Shown: in pieces, positions 1 through 7,677 of the stretch
Layout: each line of letters opens with the position of its first letter
How positions within the stretch are numbered: the stretch's first letter is position 1
From: DAOTZS01 sp034434335
Lineage (GTDB): Bacteria; Chloroflexota; Anaerolineae; CG2-30-64-16
DNA length: 26,306 nt
Reading direction: 5' to 3'
Assembly (NCBI GenBank): GCA_034434335.1
Contig: DAOTZS010000086.1
Coordinates: 1 to 26,306, forward strand
The notes under the pieces: model-generated
Database searches by the model: none
What the model was told of the DNA's origin: nothing
Seen by the model: only the letters and a program-made list of their open reading frames with translations
Made by a program: the position numbers and the translations under genes

Positions 1-1
1 A

Positions 2-952
2 GCCACTTTGCCGGCCACCGTGCGCGATATCCCTCGTCAGATCGAGGGCGTGGACAAGGTGGAGCTACTGGTCATTGACGATGGCAGCAGCGACGAAACA
101 GCCGCGGTGGCTCGCGAGCTGGGCGTGGAGCACATCGTGCGTTTCCGCAGCCATCGCGGGCTGGCGGCCGCCTTTGCAGCCGGGCTGGATGCCGCGCTGC
201 GCCTGGGCGCTGACATCATCGTCAACACCGATGGCGATAACCAGTATGCGGGTGCAGATATACCTCGCCTGATCGCGCCCATCCTGGCCGGCCAGGCCGA
301 CGTGGTCATCGGCGACCGCCAGATCGACTCCATTCCCCACTTCTCGCCCACCAAGAAACGGCTGCAGAAGCTGGGCAGTTGGGTGGTGCGGCAGGCCTCC
401 CACACCGACATCCCCGACACCACCAGCGGCTTCCGGGCCTACAGCCGCGAGGCTGCCCTGCGCCTGAACGTCCTCTCGGACTATACCTACACCCTGGAGA
501 CCATCATCGAGGCCGGCCATAAGCGGCTGGCCCTGGCCCACGTGCCGGTGCGTACCAACCCCAGGCTGCGAGAAAGCCGGCTGATCCATAGCATCCCAGC
601 TTATCTGCGCCGCTCGGCCGAGACCATCGTCCGCATCTACGCCATGTACGAGCCGCTGCGGGTCTTCCTGGCCGCAGGGATCGTGCTGCTGCTGGGTGGC
701 CTGGCCCTCTCCCTGCGCTACCTCTATTTCGTCTTCCAGGGTGAGGGCAAGGGACATGTGCAGTCGGTGATCATCGCTGCAGTGCTCTTTATTGCCGGCT
801 TTCAGGTCATCCTGATCGGGCTGGTGGCCGACCTGATTGCCATCAACCGCCGGCTGAGCGAGGAGATCCTGTTGCGGGTCAAACGGATGGAGCTGGGGGA
901 GGGGAAGGACGAGGCACCGCTGGCCAGGGAGAGGGGACAGGGAGACAAATGA
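2..952 (+). CDS. GT2 glycosyltransferase, DPM-synthase-like with two C-terminal TM helices (5' partial)
   Basis: The reading frame is open to the left edge and reads ATLPATVRDIP, so the true start and the usual N-terminal VIIPAYNE-type strand lie outside the window. The GT-A core is clear: VIDDGSSDET near the start, NTDGDNQY carrying the DxD-type metal/nucleotide-sugar site, and DTTSGFRAYSREA in the acceptor half. After the catalytic domain come two hydrophobic segments (PLRVFLAAGIVLLLGG and SVIIAAVLFIAGFQVILIGL). This is the layout of polyprenyl-phosphate mannosyl/glucosyl transferases that charge a lipid carrier at the inner face of the membrane. The stop overlaps the next start (ATGA at 949), so it is co-translated with the membrane protein downstream. 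By family, it would supply polyprenyl-phosphate sugar to the GT-C enzyme two genes on; that link is inferred from the operon. The sugar is not predictable. Confidence 0.9.
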   Translation, partial: ATLPATVRDIPRQIEGVDKVELLVIDDGSSDETAAVARELGVEHIVRFRSHRGLAAAFAAGLDAALRLGADIIVNTDGDNQYAGADIPRLIAPILAGQADVVIGDRQIDSIPHFSPTKKRLQKLGSWVVRQASHTDIPDTTSGFRAYSREAALRLNVLSDYTYTLETIIEAGHKRLALAHVPVRTNPRLRESRLIHSIPAYLRRSAETIVRIYAMYEPLRVFLAAGIVLLLGGLALSLRYLYFVFQGEGKGHVQSVIIAAVLFIAGFQVILIGLVADLIAINRRLSEEILLRVKRMELGEGKDEAPLARERGQGDK

Positions 953-2136
953 GGCAGGCCAGCCGTGTCCTGCCCTATCTGGCAGCGGTGGCGCTGGTGG
1001 TGCTGCTGCTCCGGCAGATTGATCCCCTCGAGGTGGTGCGGCTGCTGGCCAATGTACAGCCGGCCTGGTTGCTGGCCGGCTTCGGTGCATACGTCGGCGC
1101 CAATGTGCTACGCGCCTATCGGTTCGGCGTGCTGCTGCCCCTGGGTCCTGTCCGGGGGGCCGAAGGGTCCCTTCAGTGTGAGCTGCGGCCCGCAACCCCG
1201 GCGGCTGAGCACCCGTCTCCAGCATTGCAGCAGCATGGTGATCCACTGTGCCCGGGCCGCCAGTTTTCCAGTTCAAGGCGGGCCCGCAGCCCTTCACCTT
1301 CTCGCCTTTTTGCCCTGTCACCTCTGCGTATCTTGCCTGAGATGTTCGCGCTGAGCCTGCTGAACAACACCCTGCCTTCTCGCGGGGGCGAGCTGTCCTT
1401 CCCTTACTTCATGCGCCAACGCCACGGCATGGCCGTAGGCGAAAGCGCGGCTGCTCTGGTAGTGGCCCGCATCTTCGATTACCTGGCCGTAGCGCTGCTC
1501 TACGTGCTGTTTGCGCTCCTCAACCTGGAACGATTGGCCCCGCGCGCAAGCAGGGTGGTACTGGCAGTAGCTGCGGCGCTGCTCCTTGCCCTGGTTGTCC
1601 TGGCTGTTGTGCCCTGGTTGGGGAGGCAGGGGTTGCGGGCCGTCACATGGCTGCTGGCGCGCTTGAGGCTGGATGGGAGGCGGGTTGGCCATCTGCTGCT
1701 GGCCGGCGGAGAGCGGGCGGTGGTGGCCTTTCAGCGCATGCGCACTCCCCGTACCTACGCCCTGACCATGGGCTGGTCGTTGCTGATCTGGCTGGGCACC
1801 TTTGCCTGGTTTGCCGCCTTCATGCAGGCCATTGGGCTGCCCCAGCCGTATGCGATGGTTATCGTGGGAGGCACCTTCGCCATGCTGGCCAAGGCGCTGC
1901 CTTTCATCACTGTTGGCGGCTTCGGCGCCCACGAGGCCGGCTGGGCGGTAGGCTTCGGCCTGGCAGGCATGTCCACCGACCTGGCCATCGCCAGCGGGTT
2001 CGCGGTCAACATCCTCACCCTCCTGGCCTCGGCCATCTTTGGCGGCCTGGCCCTGGCCTACATGAGGTTGCAGCCGCCTGCTGGACGCTCGCCGGACAGG
2101 CTCCCCGAAGAAGGGGATGGGATAGGGGATGCGTAA
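949..2136 (+). CDS. YbhN/LPG-synthase-TM-like integral membrane protein (flippase-like), with an odd internal insert
   Basis: This 395-residue, strongly hydrophobic protein matches the lysylphosphatidylglycerol synthase TM/UPF0104 (YbhN) group. Cues are an N-terminal helix, the conserved LLNNTLPSRGGELSFPY stretch, and the late WAAFMQA and FITVGGFGAHEAGWAVGF segments. Such proteins often sit beside polyprenyl-linked glycosyltransferases and are proposed to help move or use lipid-linked substrates; no reaction can be assigned here. Residues about 69-124 (1153-1320) are anomalous. They are polar and rich in Arg, Ser, Pro and Gln, contain several Cys and His, and lie exactly where the family runs from RFGVLLPLG straight into LPEMFALSLLNN. 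They read like noncoding DNA captured in frame. The gene overlaps its upstream neighbour by 4 nt and the downstream one by 8 nt. Confidence 0.82.
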   Translation: MRQASRVLPYLAAVALVVLLLRQIDPLEVVRLLANVQPAWLLAGFGAYVGANVLRAYRFGVLLPLGPVRGAEGSLQCELRPATPAAEHPSPALQQHGDPLCPGRQFSSSRRARSPSPSRLFALSPLRILPEMFALSLLNNTLPSRGGELSFPYFMRQRHGMAVGESAAALVVARIFDYLAVALLYVLFALLNLERLAPRASRVVLAVAAALLLALVVLAVVPWLGRQGLRAVTWLLARLRLDGRRVGHLLLAGGERAVVAFQRMRTPRTYALTMGWSLLIWLGTFAWFAAFMQAIGLPQPYAMVIVGGTFAMLAKALPFITVGGFGAHEAGWAVGFGLAGMSTDLAIASGFAVNILTLLASAIFGGLALAYMRLQPPAGRSPDRLPEEGDGIGDA

Positions 2137-4489
2137 CCACCGGCCCTTTGGCCTGATCCTGGCCCTCTTCCTGACCCTGGGCGTCATCTACAGCGTGGTC
2201 AACCCGCTGTTCGAGGCACCCGACGAGGTCTGGCACTACGAATATGTGCGCTGGCTGGCCGAGGGCCACGGCCTGCCCCGGCCCGAGCAGGTGGGCAGCG
2301 CGCCCTGGCATCAGGAGGGCAGCCAGCCGCCCCTTTACTACCTGCTCGCGGCGGCGCTGACCTGGCCCATCCCCACCGATAATGCCGGCCAGGTGATCCG
2401 TTACAATCCCCACGCGGCTGTCGGACAGCCGGATTCCTTTGGCAACAAGAACATCATCGTCCATGGCCGAGCCGATGCCTGGCCCTGGCGCGGGGTGGCC
2501 CTGGCCGCGCACGTCGTGCGCTTCTTTTCGCTCCTCCTGGCTGCAGTGACTGTGCTGGCCACCTATGGCACGGCTCTGGCCATCTTCCCTGGTCGGCGCG
2601 AGCTGGCAGCGCTGGCGGCCGGCCTGGTGGCCTTCAATCCCCAGTTCCTCTTTCTCAGCGCGGCGGTCAACAACGATAATCTGGTCATCGCAACCAGCGC
2701 GGCCGGCGTCTGGCTCTGCGTCCACCTCCTGGGTTGCCGGCAGCCCCTGTCGGCCACCTCTGGCAACGAGGCAAAGCCGGCCCTCACCGCTGGCGTCCAC
2801 TCTCTACCATCAGCCTGGCCAGGATGCCCCACCCTGCTACAACTGCTCCTCCTGGGACTGCTGGTCGGACTGGCCGGCCTGGCCAAGCTCAGCGGGTTGG
2901 CGCTGGCCGGACTGGCCGGCCTGACCTTGCTCATGATGGCCTTGCGAAGGGGCTCGCTGAGGGAGTTGATCGGCTGGGGACTGGCCGTAGCCGTGGCGGC
3001 GCTGGCCATGGCCGGCTGGTGGTACTGGCGCAACTGGCGGCTCTACGGTGACCCGCTGGGCCTGCAGGCCATGTTCGAGGTCTTGCCTCCTCGCGCCGAG
3101 CCGCCTGGCCTGGCCGAGCTGCTGGCTCGCGCCGAAGGGGTCTGGCGCTCAGCCTGGGCCGTCTTCGGCTGGTTCAACGTCCCGGCCGATGGATGGCTGT
3201 ATGAGCTCTACAGCGCGCTGAGCCTGGCCGGACTGGCAGGGCTGCTGGTGGTCTGGCCCTCGCGGTGGGTGTTTGCGGTAATAAGGGGTGAGGGAAAGGG
3301 GAAAGGGGATAACGGGGTGGGTAGAAGGAAAAGAGGGAAGTTGGCTCTTTCTGTCACCCTGTCATCCTCTCACCTTATCACCCTTTCACAACTTATCCTC
3401 CTGCTCGTCTGGATCCTTATGGTGGTCCTGGCCTTGCTCAACTGGGCGCGGATGCGTTATCCCCAGGGGCGGCTGCTCTTCCCGGCCCTCAGCGCGGCTG
3501 CGGTGCTCCTCAGCCTTGGCATCAGCGGCTGGCTGCCGCGCGTGCTGCGCGGCCCGGCAGCGGCTGTGCTGGTAATCGGCCTCCTGGCCCTGGCCGCGCT
3601 GGCCCCCATCCGCTGGATCGCGCCGGCTTACGCGGCGCCACAACTCCTGGAGCCCAAGGCGTCGCTGCCCAACCCGCTCGCGGCCGACTTCGGCGGCCAG
3701 GCGCGGCTGCTGGGCTACCAGGTTGAGAACCCTGAGGTACGGCCCGGCCAACAGCTCTACCTGACCCTCTACTGGCAGGCCCTAAGCCCCATGGACCATG
3801 ACTATAGCGTCTTCGTCCACCTGAGCGACGAGTACGGCATCGTGCAGGCCCAGCGGGATAGCTACCCCGCCTCTGGAGCGTTGGCCACCAGCGACTGGCC
3901 CCTCCAGGCGATCATCCCCGACCGTCACGCGGTCGAGATCCCGGAGACCGCTCCCGCGCCGGCCCGGCTGCGCGTTGACGTAGGGCTCTACGACTTTGCC
4001 ACGGGCCAGCGGCTGCTGGTCGGCCAGGCCGATCACTGGACACTGGGGTATGTAGCCCTCCTGCCCAGGCCCGGCGTGGGCGGTCTGCCCAACCCCATCT
4101 TCGTCAACTTCGACAACCAGATCGCGCTGGTGGGCTTTGACTTCGACCGCCGGGTGCTGCGAGGGGGCGAGACCCTGGAGGTCACCCTGTGGTGGGAGGC
4201 GCTGGCCGTACCCCGGATGGACTACGTGGCCTTCGTCCACCTGGTGCTGCCACCGGAGGCCGTCTGGGCGCAACAGGACCAGATGCCTCAGGCCGGCCGG
4301 GCACCCACCTCCACCTGGCAGCCTGGCCAGCGCATTGAGGATCACTACCGCCTGACCTTGCCGGCCAAGGCGCCGGCCGGCGTCTATTTCGTGGAGATCG
4401 GCCTCTATGATCCAGCTACCCTTGACCGGCTCAAGGTCAACTTCAGCGACAAGGGAGTCGTGTTGGGGCAGGTGAAGGTGGAAGGGTAA
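2129..4489 (+). CDS. GT39/ArnT-like GT-C membrane glycosyltransferase with C-terminal beta domains
   Basis: A 786-residue protein. An N-terminal helix is followed by FEAPDEVWHYEYVRWL, the acidic first-loop motif used by PMT/ArnT-type enzymes that take sugars from polyprenyl-phosphate donors on the outer face. Then come SQPPLYYLLAAAL and about ten hydrophobic helices to roughly residue 500, including NWARMRYPQGRLLFPALSA. The C-terminal 270 residues hold two related extracytoplasmic beta domains, each with a YLTLYWQAL- or EVTLWWEAL-like strand followed by YSVFVHL or YVAFVHL. An unusual hydrophilic loop (residues about 386-422, Lys/Arg/Gly-rich then Ser/Thr-rich) is encoded by a purine-rich then pyrimidine-rich DNA tract. 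A second Pro/Cys-rich loop at residues about 200-230 also looks inserted. It starts inside the previous gene (8-nt overlap). Acceptor and sugar are unknown. Confidence 0.85.
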   Translation: MRNHRPFGLILALFLTLGVIYSVVNPLFEAPDEVWHYEYVRWLAEGHGLPRPEQVGSAPWHQEGSQPPLYYLLAAALTWPIPTDNAGQVIRYNPHAAVGQPDSFGNKNIIVHGRADAWPWRGVALAAHVVRFFSLLLAAVTVLATYGTALAIFPGRRELAALAAGLVAFNPQFLFLSAAVNNDNLVIATSAAGVWLCVHLLGCRQPLSATSGNEAKPALTAGVHSLPSAWPGCPTLLQLLLLGLLVGLAGLAKLSGLALAGLAGLTLLMMALRRGSLRELIGWGLAVAVAALAMAGWWYWRNWRLYGDPLGLQAMFEVLPPRAEPPGLAELLARAEGVWRSAWAVFGWFNVPADGWLYELYSALSLAGLAGLLVVWPSRWVFAVIRGEGKGKGDNGVGRRKRGKLALSVTLSSSHLITLSQLILLLVWILMVVLALLNWARMRYPQGRLLFPALSAAAVLLSLGISGWLPRVLRGPAAAVLVIGLLALAALAPIRWIAPAYAAPQLLEPKASLPNPLAADFGGQARLLGYQVENPEVRPGQQLYLTLYWQALSPMDHDYSVFVHLSDEYGIVQAQRDSYPASGALATSDWPLQAIIPDRHAVEIPETAPAPARLRVDVGLYDFATGQRLLVGQADHWTLGYVALLPRPGVGGLPNPIFVNFDNQIALVGFDFDRRVLRGGETLEVTLWWEALAVPRMDYVAFVHLVLPPEAVWAQQDQMPQAGRAPTSTWQPGQRIEDHYRLTLPAKAPAGVYFVEIGLYDPATLDRLKVNFSDKGVVLGQVKVEG
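3285..3396. repeat. In-frame purine/pyrimidine mirror-type inverted repeat inside the GT-C gene
   Basis: The left half (3285-3340) is almost pure purine, built on GGTGAGGG/AAAGGGG-like steps. The right half (3345-3396) is almost pure pyrimidine, built on TCACCCT/CATCCTC steps. The two halves are imperfectly complementary (for example ATAAGGGGTGAGGG against CCCTTTCACAACTTAT), and the tract stays in frame. It encodes a charged loop between two membrane helices. Related steps (CACCTTCTCGCC, CCCTGTCACC) occur in the insert of the preceding gene at 1295-1322. It looks like a degenerate dispersed element rather than protein-driven sequence. Confidence 0.55.
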
Positions 4490-4538
4490 AGGGTTCTGTC
4501 GGTGAGATGAAGGGGTATTAGCGCATTCTTCTGAGTTG

Positions 4539-4547
4539 TGGTATACT
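4539..4547 (+). promoter_or_regulatory. Possible extended -10 promoter upstream of the sugar-binding lipoprotein
   Basis: TGGTATACT gives a near-consensus -10 (TATACT, 4542-4547) with the TGn extension. No convincing -35 hexamer sits 17 nt upstream. If used, the transcript would carry a leader of about 480 nt containing a hairpin and the MITE before the lipoprotein gene at 5033. Confidence 0.4.
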
Positions 4548-4562
4548 GTCCACGCCGGATGG

Positions 4563-4597
4563 CCTGTAGAGACGGAGCGGTGCTCCGCCTCTACAGG
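4563..4597. terminator. 16-bp stem-loop downstream of the GT-C gene
   Basis: CCTGTAGAG at 4563-4571 pairs with CTCTACAGG at 4589-4597, and the inner CGGAGC pairs with GCTCCG. This makes a 16-bp stem with one A/C mismatch and a GGT loop. No U-run follows, so it may be a dispersed palindrome or a 3'-end stabiliser rather than a true intrinsic terminator. It lies about 75 nt after the stop of the glycosyltransferase operon. Confidence 0.55.
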
Positions 4598-4626
4598 ACA
4601 CCGCTGCAAATAGAATATCTGCGATC

Positions 4627-4806
4627 GTGACTATTCAGGCCGATTGAAATCGCTCCTCCTGGGCACTTCGTGCCAGGTGGGGCTATCCAGCGGATCGCCC
4701 CTACGCCGACACCCTTCATGTGTGCATCACCAGAGAGGTCGGCGAAGGCCGACCACTGGCCGCAGGCCCCAAAAGGGTGACTTCCAGTCACCGCCTGAAT
4801 AGTTAC
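4627..4806. mobile_element. MITE copy 1 (IS66-like ends), 180 bp
   Basis: The left end is GTGACTATTCAGGC (4627-4640) and the right end is GCCTGAATAGTTAC (4793-4806). These are inverse complements with one mismatch. The flanks are CTGCGATC (4619-4626) and ATGCGATC (4807-4814), a target duplication of 8 bp with one difference. The right half of about 100 bp is nearly identical to the element at 12667-12860, with about six or seven differences by eye. The left-middle part is more diverged. Internal small hairpins include GGCAC-TTC-GTGCC and GGTGACTTCCAGTCACC. There is no coding capacity. GTAA tips and 8-bp duplications are known traits of the IS66 family, so a parent in that family is an inference. 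Confidence 0.85.
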
Positions 4807-4862
4807 ATGCGATCCCCGTAAGAGGATGAAGCCAAGGAAAGCTTGCGAATCGCCTGGCACGT

Positions 4863-4883
4863 GTGTACCAAAGGAGGTGATGC
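4863..4883 (+). promoter_or_regulatory. Leader element with a full anti-SD complement, upstream of the lipoprotein gene
   Basis: The leader contains AAAGGAGGTGATG (4870-4882), a near-perfect match to the complement of the 16S rRNA 3' tail, with no long ORF behind it. The block GTGTACC-AA-AGGAGGTGATGC recurs at 17451-17475 ahead of the other sugar-binding lipoprotein. The ATG at 4880 would encode only five codons (MPPAG), and at 2 nt its spacing from the SD core is too short for efficient use. A function is not established. Confidence 0.35.
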
Positions 4884-5032
4884 CGCCCGCAGGATAGAAG
4901 GCTCCTATCATGACCGACAACCGCACAGCGAAAGGGTTGTCGGCGAGCTGTGAAGCTGTAGTTGGACCGCTTGCCCAAGTATCTTCCGGCTATCCACACT
5001 TTTTCATCCCAAGAGAAGAAGGAGAGATCACT

Positions 5033-6067
5033 ATGAAGCGCAACCATTTGCTACTCTGGATCAGTCTCCTGGCCATCGTGGCTATGCTGGTGGCAGCCTG
5101 TGCGCCGGCACCCGCGCCCGCACCGACACCCGCGCCTGCCGAAGAGAAGCCGACCCCGACAGCAGCACCCGTGGAGGAGAAACCAGCTCCGGCCGCGAAG
5201 AAGCTGACGATTGCCCTGTCTCTGCCTGGGCTGCAGTTCCCCTTCTTCGTGTTCATGGAGCAGCAGGTGCGCGATGAGGCGGCCAAGCTGGGCAACATCG
5301 AGATCGTGACCCTCGATGCCCAGAACAAGATCGAGAAGCAGACCGCCGACATGGAGGCTGTCATCGCCAAGAAGTACGACGGCGTGCTGATCAGCCCCAT
5401 CACGGCCGAGGGCATGGCCCCCGCTGTGCAGGCGGTGGTGGACGCCGGCATCCCTGTGGTCACCATTGACCGCACCGTCTACAACGTCAACACCCTGGCT
5501 CATGTGGGCGCCGACAACGTGCGCGGCGGCGAGCTGCAGGGCGAGGCGCTGCTCAAACTCTTCCCCAACGGCGCCACCATCTTCGAGCTCACCGGCACCC
5601 CAGGCAGCTCCCCAGCCATCGACCGCTCCAAGGGCCTCCACAACATCATTGACAGCCACCCCGAATTCAAGGTCGCCTGCCAGCAAACCGGCCAGTTCAA
5701 CCGCGATGAGGGCCTCAAGGTCACCGAAAACTGCCTGGGCGCCACCCCCAAACCAGACGCCATCGTGGGCGCCAACGATGAAATGGCCTTCGGCGCCCTC
5801 GAAGCCGCCAAGGCCGCCGGCCTGGCCGGCCAGGTGATCATCATCGGCTACGACGCCCTCCCCGAAGCCCTGGTCAAGGTGCGCGACGGCGAACTGTGGG
5901 GCACCGTCGACCAGTTCCCCGGCGAACAGTCCCGCGAAGCCCTGCGCACCCTCGCCAACTTCATCTGGAACGGCGTCAAACCCGCCCAACACGATATCTA
6001 CATCGCCCCCAAGATGATCACCAAGGAGAACCTGGCCGAGGCAGAACGGTTCAAGGAGCTCCAGTAA
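5033..6067 (+). CDS. RbsB-type sugar-binding lipoprotein (orphan ABC binding protein)
   Basis: A 344-residue substrate-binding protein of the periplasmic-binding type I group (ribose/galactose class, CUT2 importers). A lipoprotein signal MKRNHLLLWISLLAIVAML ends in LVAAC, with Cys23 as the lipidation site. A Pro/Ala/Thr/Glu linker to about residue 60 follows. The mature domain has LSLPGLQFPFFVFMEQQV, GVLISPITAEGMAPAV, AGIPVVTIDRTV, ADNVRGGELQGEAL and AIVGANDEMAFGALEA. I chose the ATG at 5033 because AGAAGGAGAG lies just upstream and the lipoprotein signal starts there. An in-frame ATG at 4910 would add 41 unrelated residues in front of the signal. No permease or ATPase is adjacent, so it must pair with components elsewhere, possibly those at 15600-22330. 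The ligand is unknown. Confidence 0.92.
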   Translation: MKRNHLLLWISLLAIVAMLVAACAPAPAPAPTPAPAEEKPTPTAAPVEEKPAPAAKKLTIALSLPGLQFPFFVFMEQQVRDEAAKLGNIEIVTLDAQNKIEKQTADMEAVIAKKYDGVLISPITAEGMAPAVQAVVDAGIPVVTIDRTVYNVNTLAHVGADNVRGGELQGEALLKLFPNGATIFELTGTPGSSPAIDRSKGLHNIIDSHPEFKVACQQTGQFNRDEGLKVTENCLGATPKPDAIVGANDEMAFGALEAAKAAGLAGQVIIIGYDALPEALVKVRDGELWGTVDQFPGEQSREALRTLANFIWNGVKPAQHDIYIAPKMITKENLAEAERFKELQ

Positions 6068-6078
6068 ACGCGGATTTA

Positions 6079-6113
6079 TTGGGTAGGCGAGGGCGCTGCC
6101 CTCGCCTACCCAA
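6079..6113 (+). terminator. Perfect 16-bp stem-loop after the sugar-binding lipoprotein gene
   Basis: TTGGGTAGGCGAGGGC (6079-6094) pairs perfectly with GCCCTCGCCTACCCAA (6098-6113) across a GCT loop, 12 nt after the stop codon. There is no T-run, so the hairpin could terminate weakly or protect the 3' end of the mRNA. Confidence 0.65.
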
Positions 6114-6135
6114 CGCAGGGTACCCTTAGACTTCA

Positions 6136-6314
6136 GGAGTTACGCACTTTAGGGCGTATCGCCCCATCCCCCTACCCCCTTCTCCGCAAGGCGGGGAAGG
6201 GGAATCGAGATTAGGGTATTCTGGGCGGCAAAGCCGCCCAGAATACCCCTTTCAAAGGATTCCCCCGCTCCCAAGTGGGGGCTGGGGTACAGTGCAGTGC
6301 AACTGCGTAACTCC
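6136..6314. repeat. Palindromic element A with 11-bp terminal inverted repeats
   Basis: GGAGTTACGCA (6136-6146) and TGCGTAACTCC (6304-6314) are perfect inverse complements. Inside are nested hairpins. CCCCTTCTCCGC pairs with GCGGGGAAGGGG. GGGTATTCTGGGCGGC (6214-6229) pairs with 6233-6248 over an AAA loop. GGGGAATC (6199-6206) pairs with GATTCCCC (6258-6265). The left 35 nt recur at 15142-15176, and the middle and right architecture recurs at 26202-26306. No target duplication is evident and there is no ORF. Confidence 0.7.
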
Positions 6315-6376
6315 GGTAATCTTTCCTCTTCTCCCCCGAGCAACGGGGGGCAAACCAAAGATCCAAGGAGTGTGGT

Positions 6377-7576
6377 ATGAGTCACCCCGCTTTAGAGCAA
6401 GGGGAAGGCATCCTTCGTCTGGCCCCAACCTGGGTGCCGCGTGCCTTCTGCATTCCCGGCCGACGGATCAAGCTGCACCCCGACGACTACTATGCCTTCG
6501 GCGCCCACCGCGGCGGCATTGATGAGCGCTGGTTCTCCTCTACCACCAAGGCAGACAACGGGCCGCTGACCACCCCCGACGAGGGGCTGAGCTATGTGGT
6601 GTTTGGGGACGAGGATAAACCTCAGAAAATCCTCTTTAAAGACCTGGTGAGCGACCTGGGGGCAGAGTTGCTGGGCCACGAGATGTGGGACAAGTACCAC
6701 TGTTGGCCCGTGTATGCCAAGTTCTTCGATAACAAGGGCGCGCTCCCCCATCACCTGCATCAAAAGGCAGAACATGCCGCTCTGGTCGGCCAGCAGCCCA
6801 AGCCTGAGGCCTATTACTTCCCCCGGCAGCTCAACAACTATGGCGCCGATTTCCCCCACACCTACTTCGGGCTGGAGCCGGGGACCACGAAGGAACAGGT
6901 GCGCCACTGCCTGGAGATCTGGAACCAGGGCGATAACCGCATCCTGGACCTATCCAAAGCGTACAAGCTAGAGGTGGGCACCGGCTGGTACGTGCCGCCG
7001 GGAGTTCTGCACGCGCCGGGCAGCCTCTGCACTTACGAGCCACAATGGGCCAGCGATGTGTTCGCCATGTTCCAGTCCCTGGTCAATGACGTGCCTATCG
7101 AATGGGACCTGCTGGTGAAGGATGTGCCTCCGGACAAGAAGCAGGACCTGGACTACATCATCTCGATGATTGACTGGGAGGCCAACACCAATCCGGACTT
7201 CAAGGCCACCCACTATCGCGAGCCGCGGCTGGTGAAACCGTTGGAGGAGATGCAGGAAGCGGGCTATATTGAAAAGTGGATCGTTTACGGCAACGAGTAC
7301 GTGGCGGCCAAGGAGCTCACCGTGCTGCCCGGCCGCACCGTGACGATCCGCGATGCTGGCCCCTATGGCCTGATCGTCATCCAGGGCCATGGCACCATGG
7401 GTGTATGGCCTATCGAATCGCCGGCGCTGATTCGCTTCGGCCAGCTCACCTACGACGAGTTCTTCGTCTCCTGCCGCTCGGCCAGGGAAGGGGTCACCAT
7501 TACCAATCCCAGCAAGAGCGATCCCATTGTCATGCTGAAGCACTTCGGCCCCAACCCAGAGGCCCCTGGCGTGTGA
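6377..7576 (+). CDS. Bicupin phosphomannose-isomerase-like protein
   Basis: A 399-residue protein with two cupin-like halves and the fingerprint of class I mannose-6-phosphate isomerases. WPVYAKFFDNKGALPHHLHQ contains the metal-site region (His125/126/128). KPEAYYF supplies a glutamate (Glu144), and the GWYVPPGVLHAPG strand supplies a later histidine (His212). The region LVSDLGAELLG matches the helix that precedes the PMI core. Family members interconvert ketose and aldose phosphates using Zn2+ in the cytoplasm. Low similarity outside the metal site means the substrate may not be mannose-6-phosphate. The start at 6377 follows AAGGAG with 6-7 nt spacing. It stands alone between a palindromic element and the gcv promoter, downstream of a sugar-binding lipoprotein, which fits a sugar-catabolic role. 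PMI-like assignment is good; precise activity is uncertain. Confidence 0.72.
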   Translation: MSHPALEQGEGILRLAPTWVPRAFCIPGRRIKLHPDDYYAFGAHRGGIDERWFSSTTKADNGPLTTPDEGLSYVVFGDEDKPQKILFKDLVSDLGAELLGHEMWDKYHCWPVYAKFFDNKGALPHHLHQKAEHAALVGQQPKPEAYYFPRQLNNYGADFPHTYFGLEPGTTKEQVRHCLEIWNQGDNRILDLSKAYKLEVGTGWYVPPGVLHAPGSLCTYEPQWASDVFAMFQSLVNDVPIEWDLLVKDVPPDKKQDLDYIISMIDWEANTNPDFKATHYREPRLVKPLEEMQEAGYIEKWIVYGNEYVAAKELTVLPGRTVTIRDAGPYGLIVIQGHGTMGVWPIESPALIRFGQLTYDEFFVSCRSAREGVTITNPSKSDPIVMLKHFGPNPEAPGV

Positions 7577-7614
7577 TGCCAGGGGTCTTACGCGGCCTGG
7601 CATGCTCTACAGTC

Positions 7615-7653
7615 GTCCCAGGTGGCCCCTTCAAAGCAGAGGCCACCTGGGAC
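7615..7653 (+). terminator. 13-bp stem-loop after the PMI-like gene
   Basis: GTCCCAGGTGGCC (7615-7627) pairs perfectly with GGCCACCTGGGAC (7641-7653) over a 13-nt loop, 39 nt after the stop. It is followed by CAAAAAC rather than T residues. It separates the PMI-like gene from the gcv promoter. Confidence 0.5.
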
Positions 7654-7677
7654 CAAAAACAGAAGATCCTTCCTCCG

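Noticed and set aside
1147..1319. CCTGTC at both borders of the in-frame insert (1147-1152 and 1314-1319) as a target-site duplication
   Set aside because: The motif is short and common in such GC-rich DNA, the spacing is not a multiple of three, and no inverted ends lie inside it.
65..1321. Minus-strand open frame opposite the GT2 and YbhN-like genes
   Set aside because: It has no recognisable domain and a Gln/His/Gly-rich composition, and it is opposite genes with clear family motifs.
4591..4926. Small minus-strand ORFs over the MITE copies (4591-4926, 12675-12866)
   Set aside because: They read through the noncoding MITE and its hairpins, and the peptides are not conserved between the two copies outside the shared DNA.
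4910..5032. N-terminal extension of the sugar-binding lipoprotein from an ATG at 4910
   Set aside because: It would put 41 residues before a textbook lipoprotein signal, and a good SD precedes the ATG at 5033.
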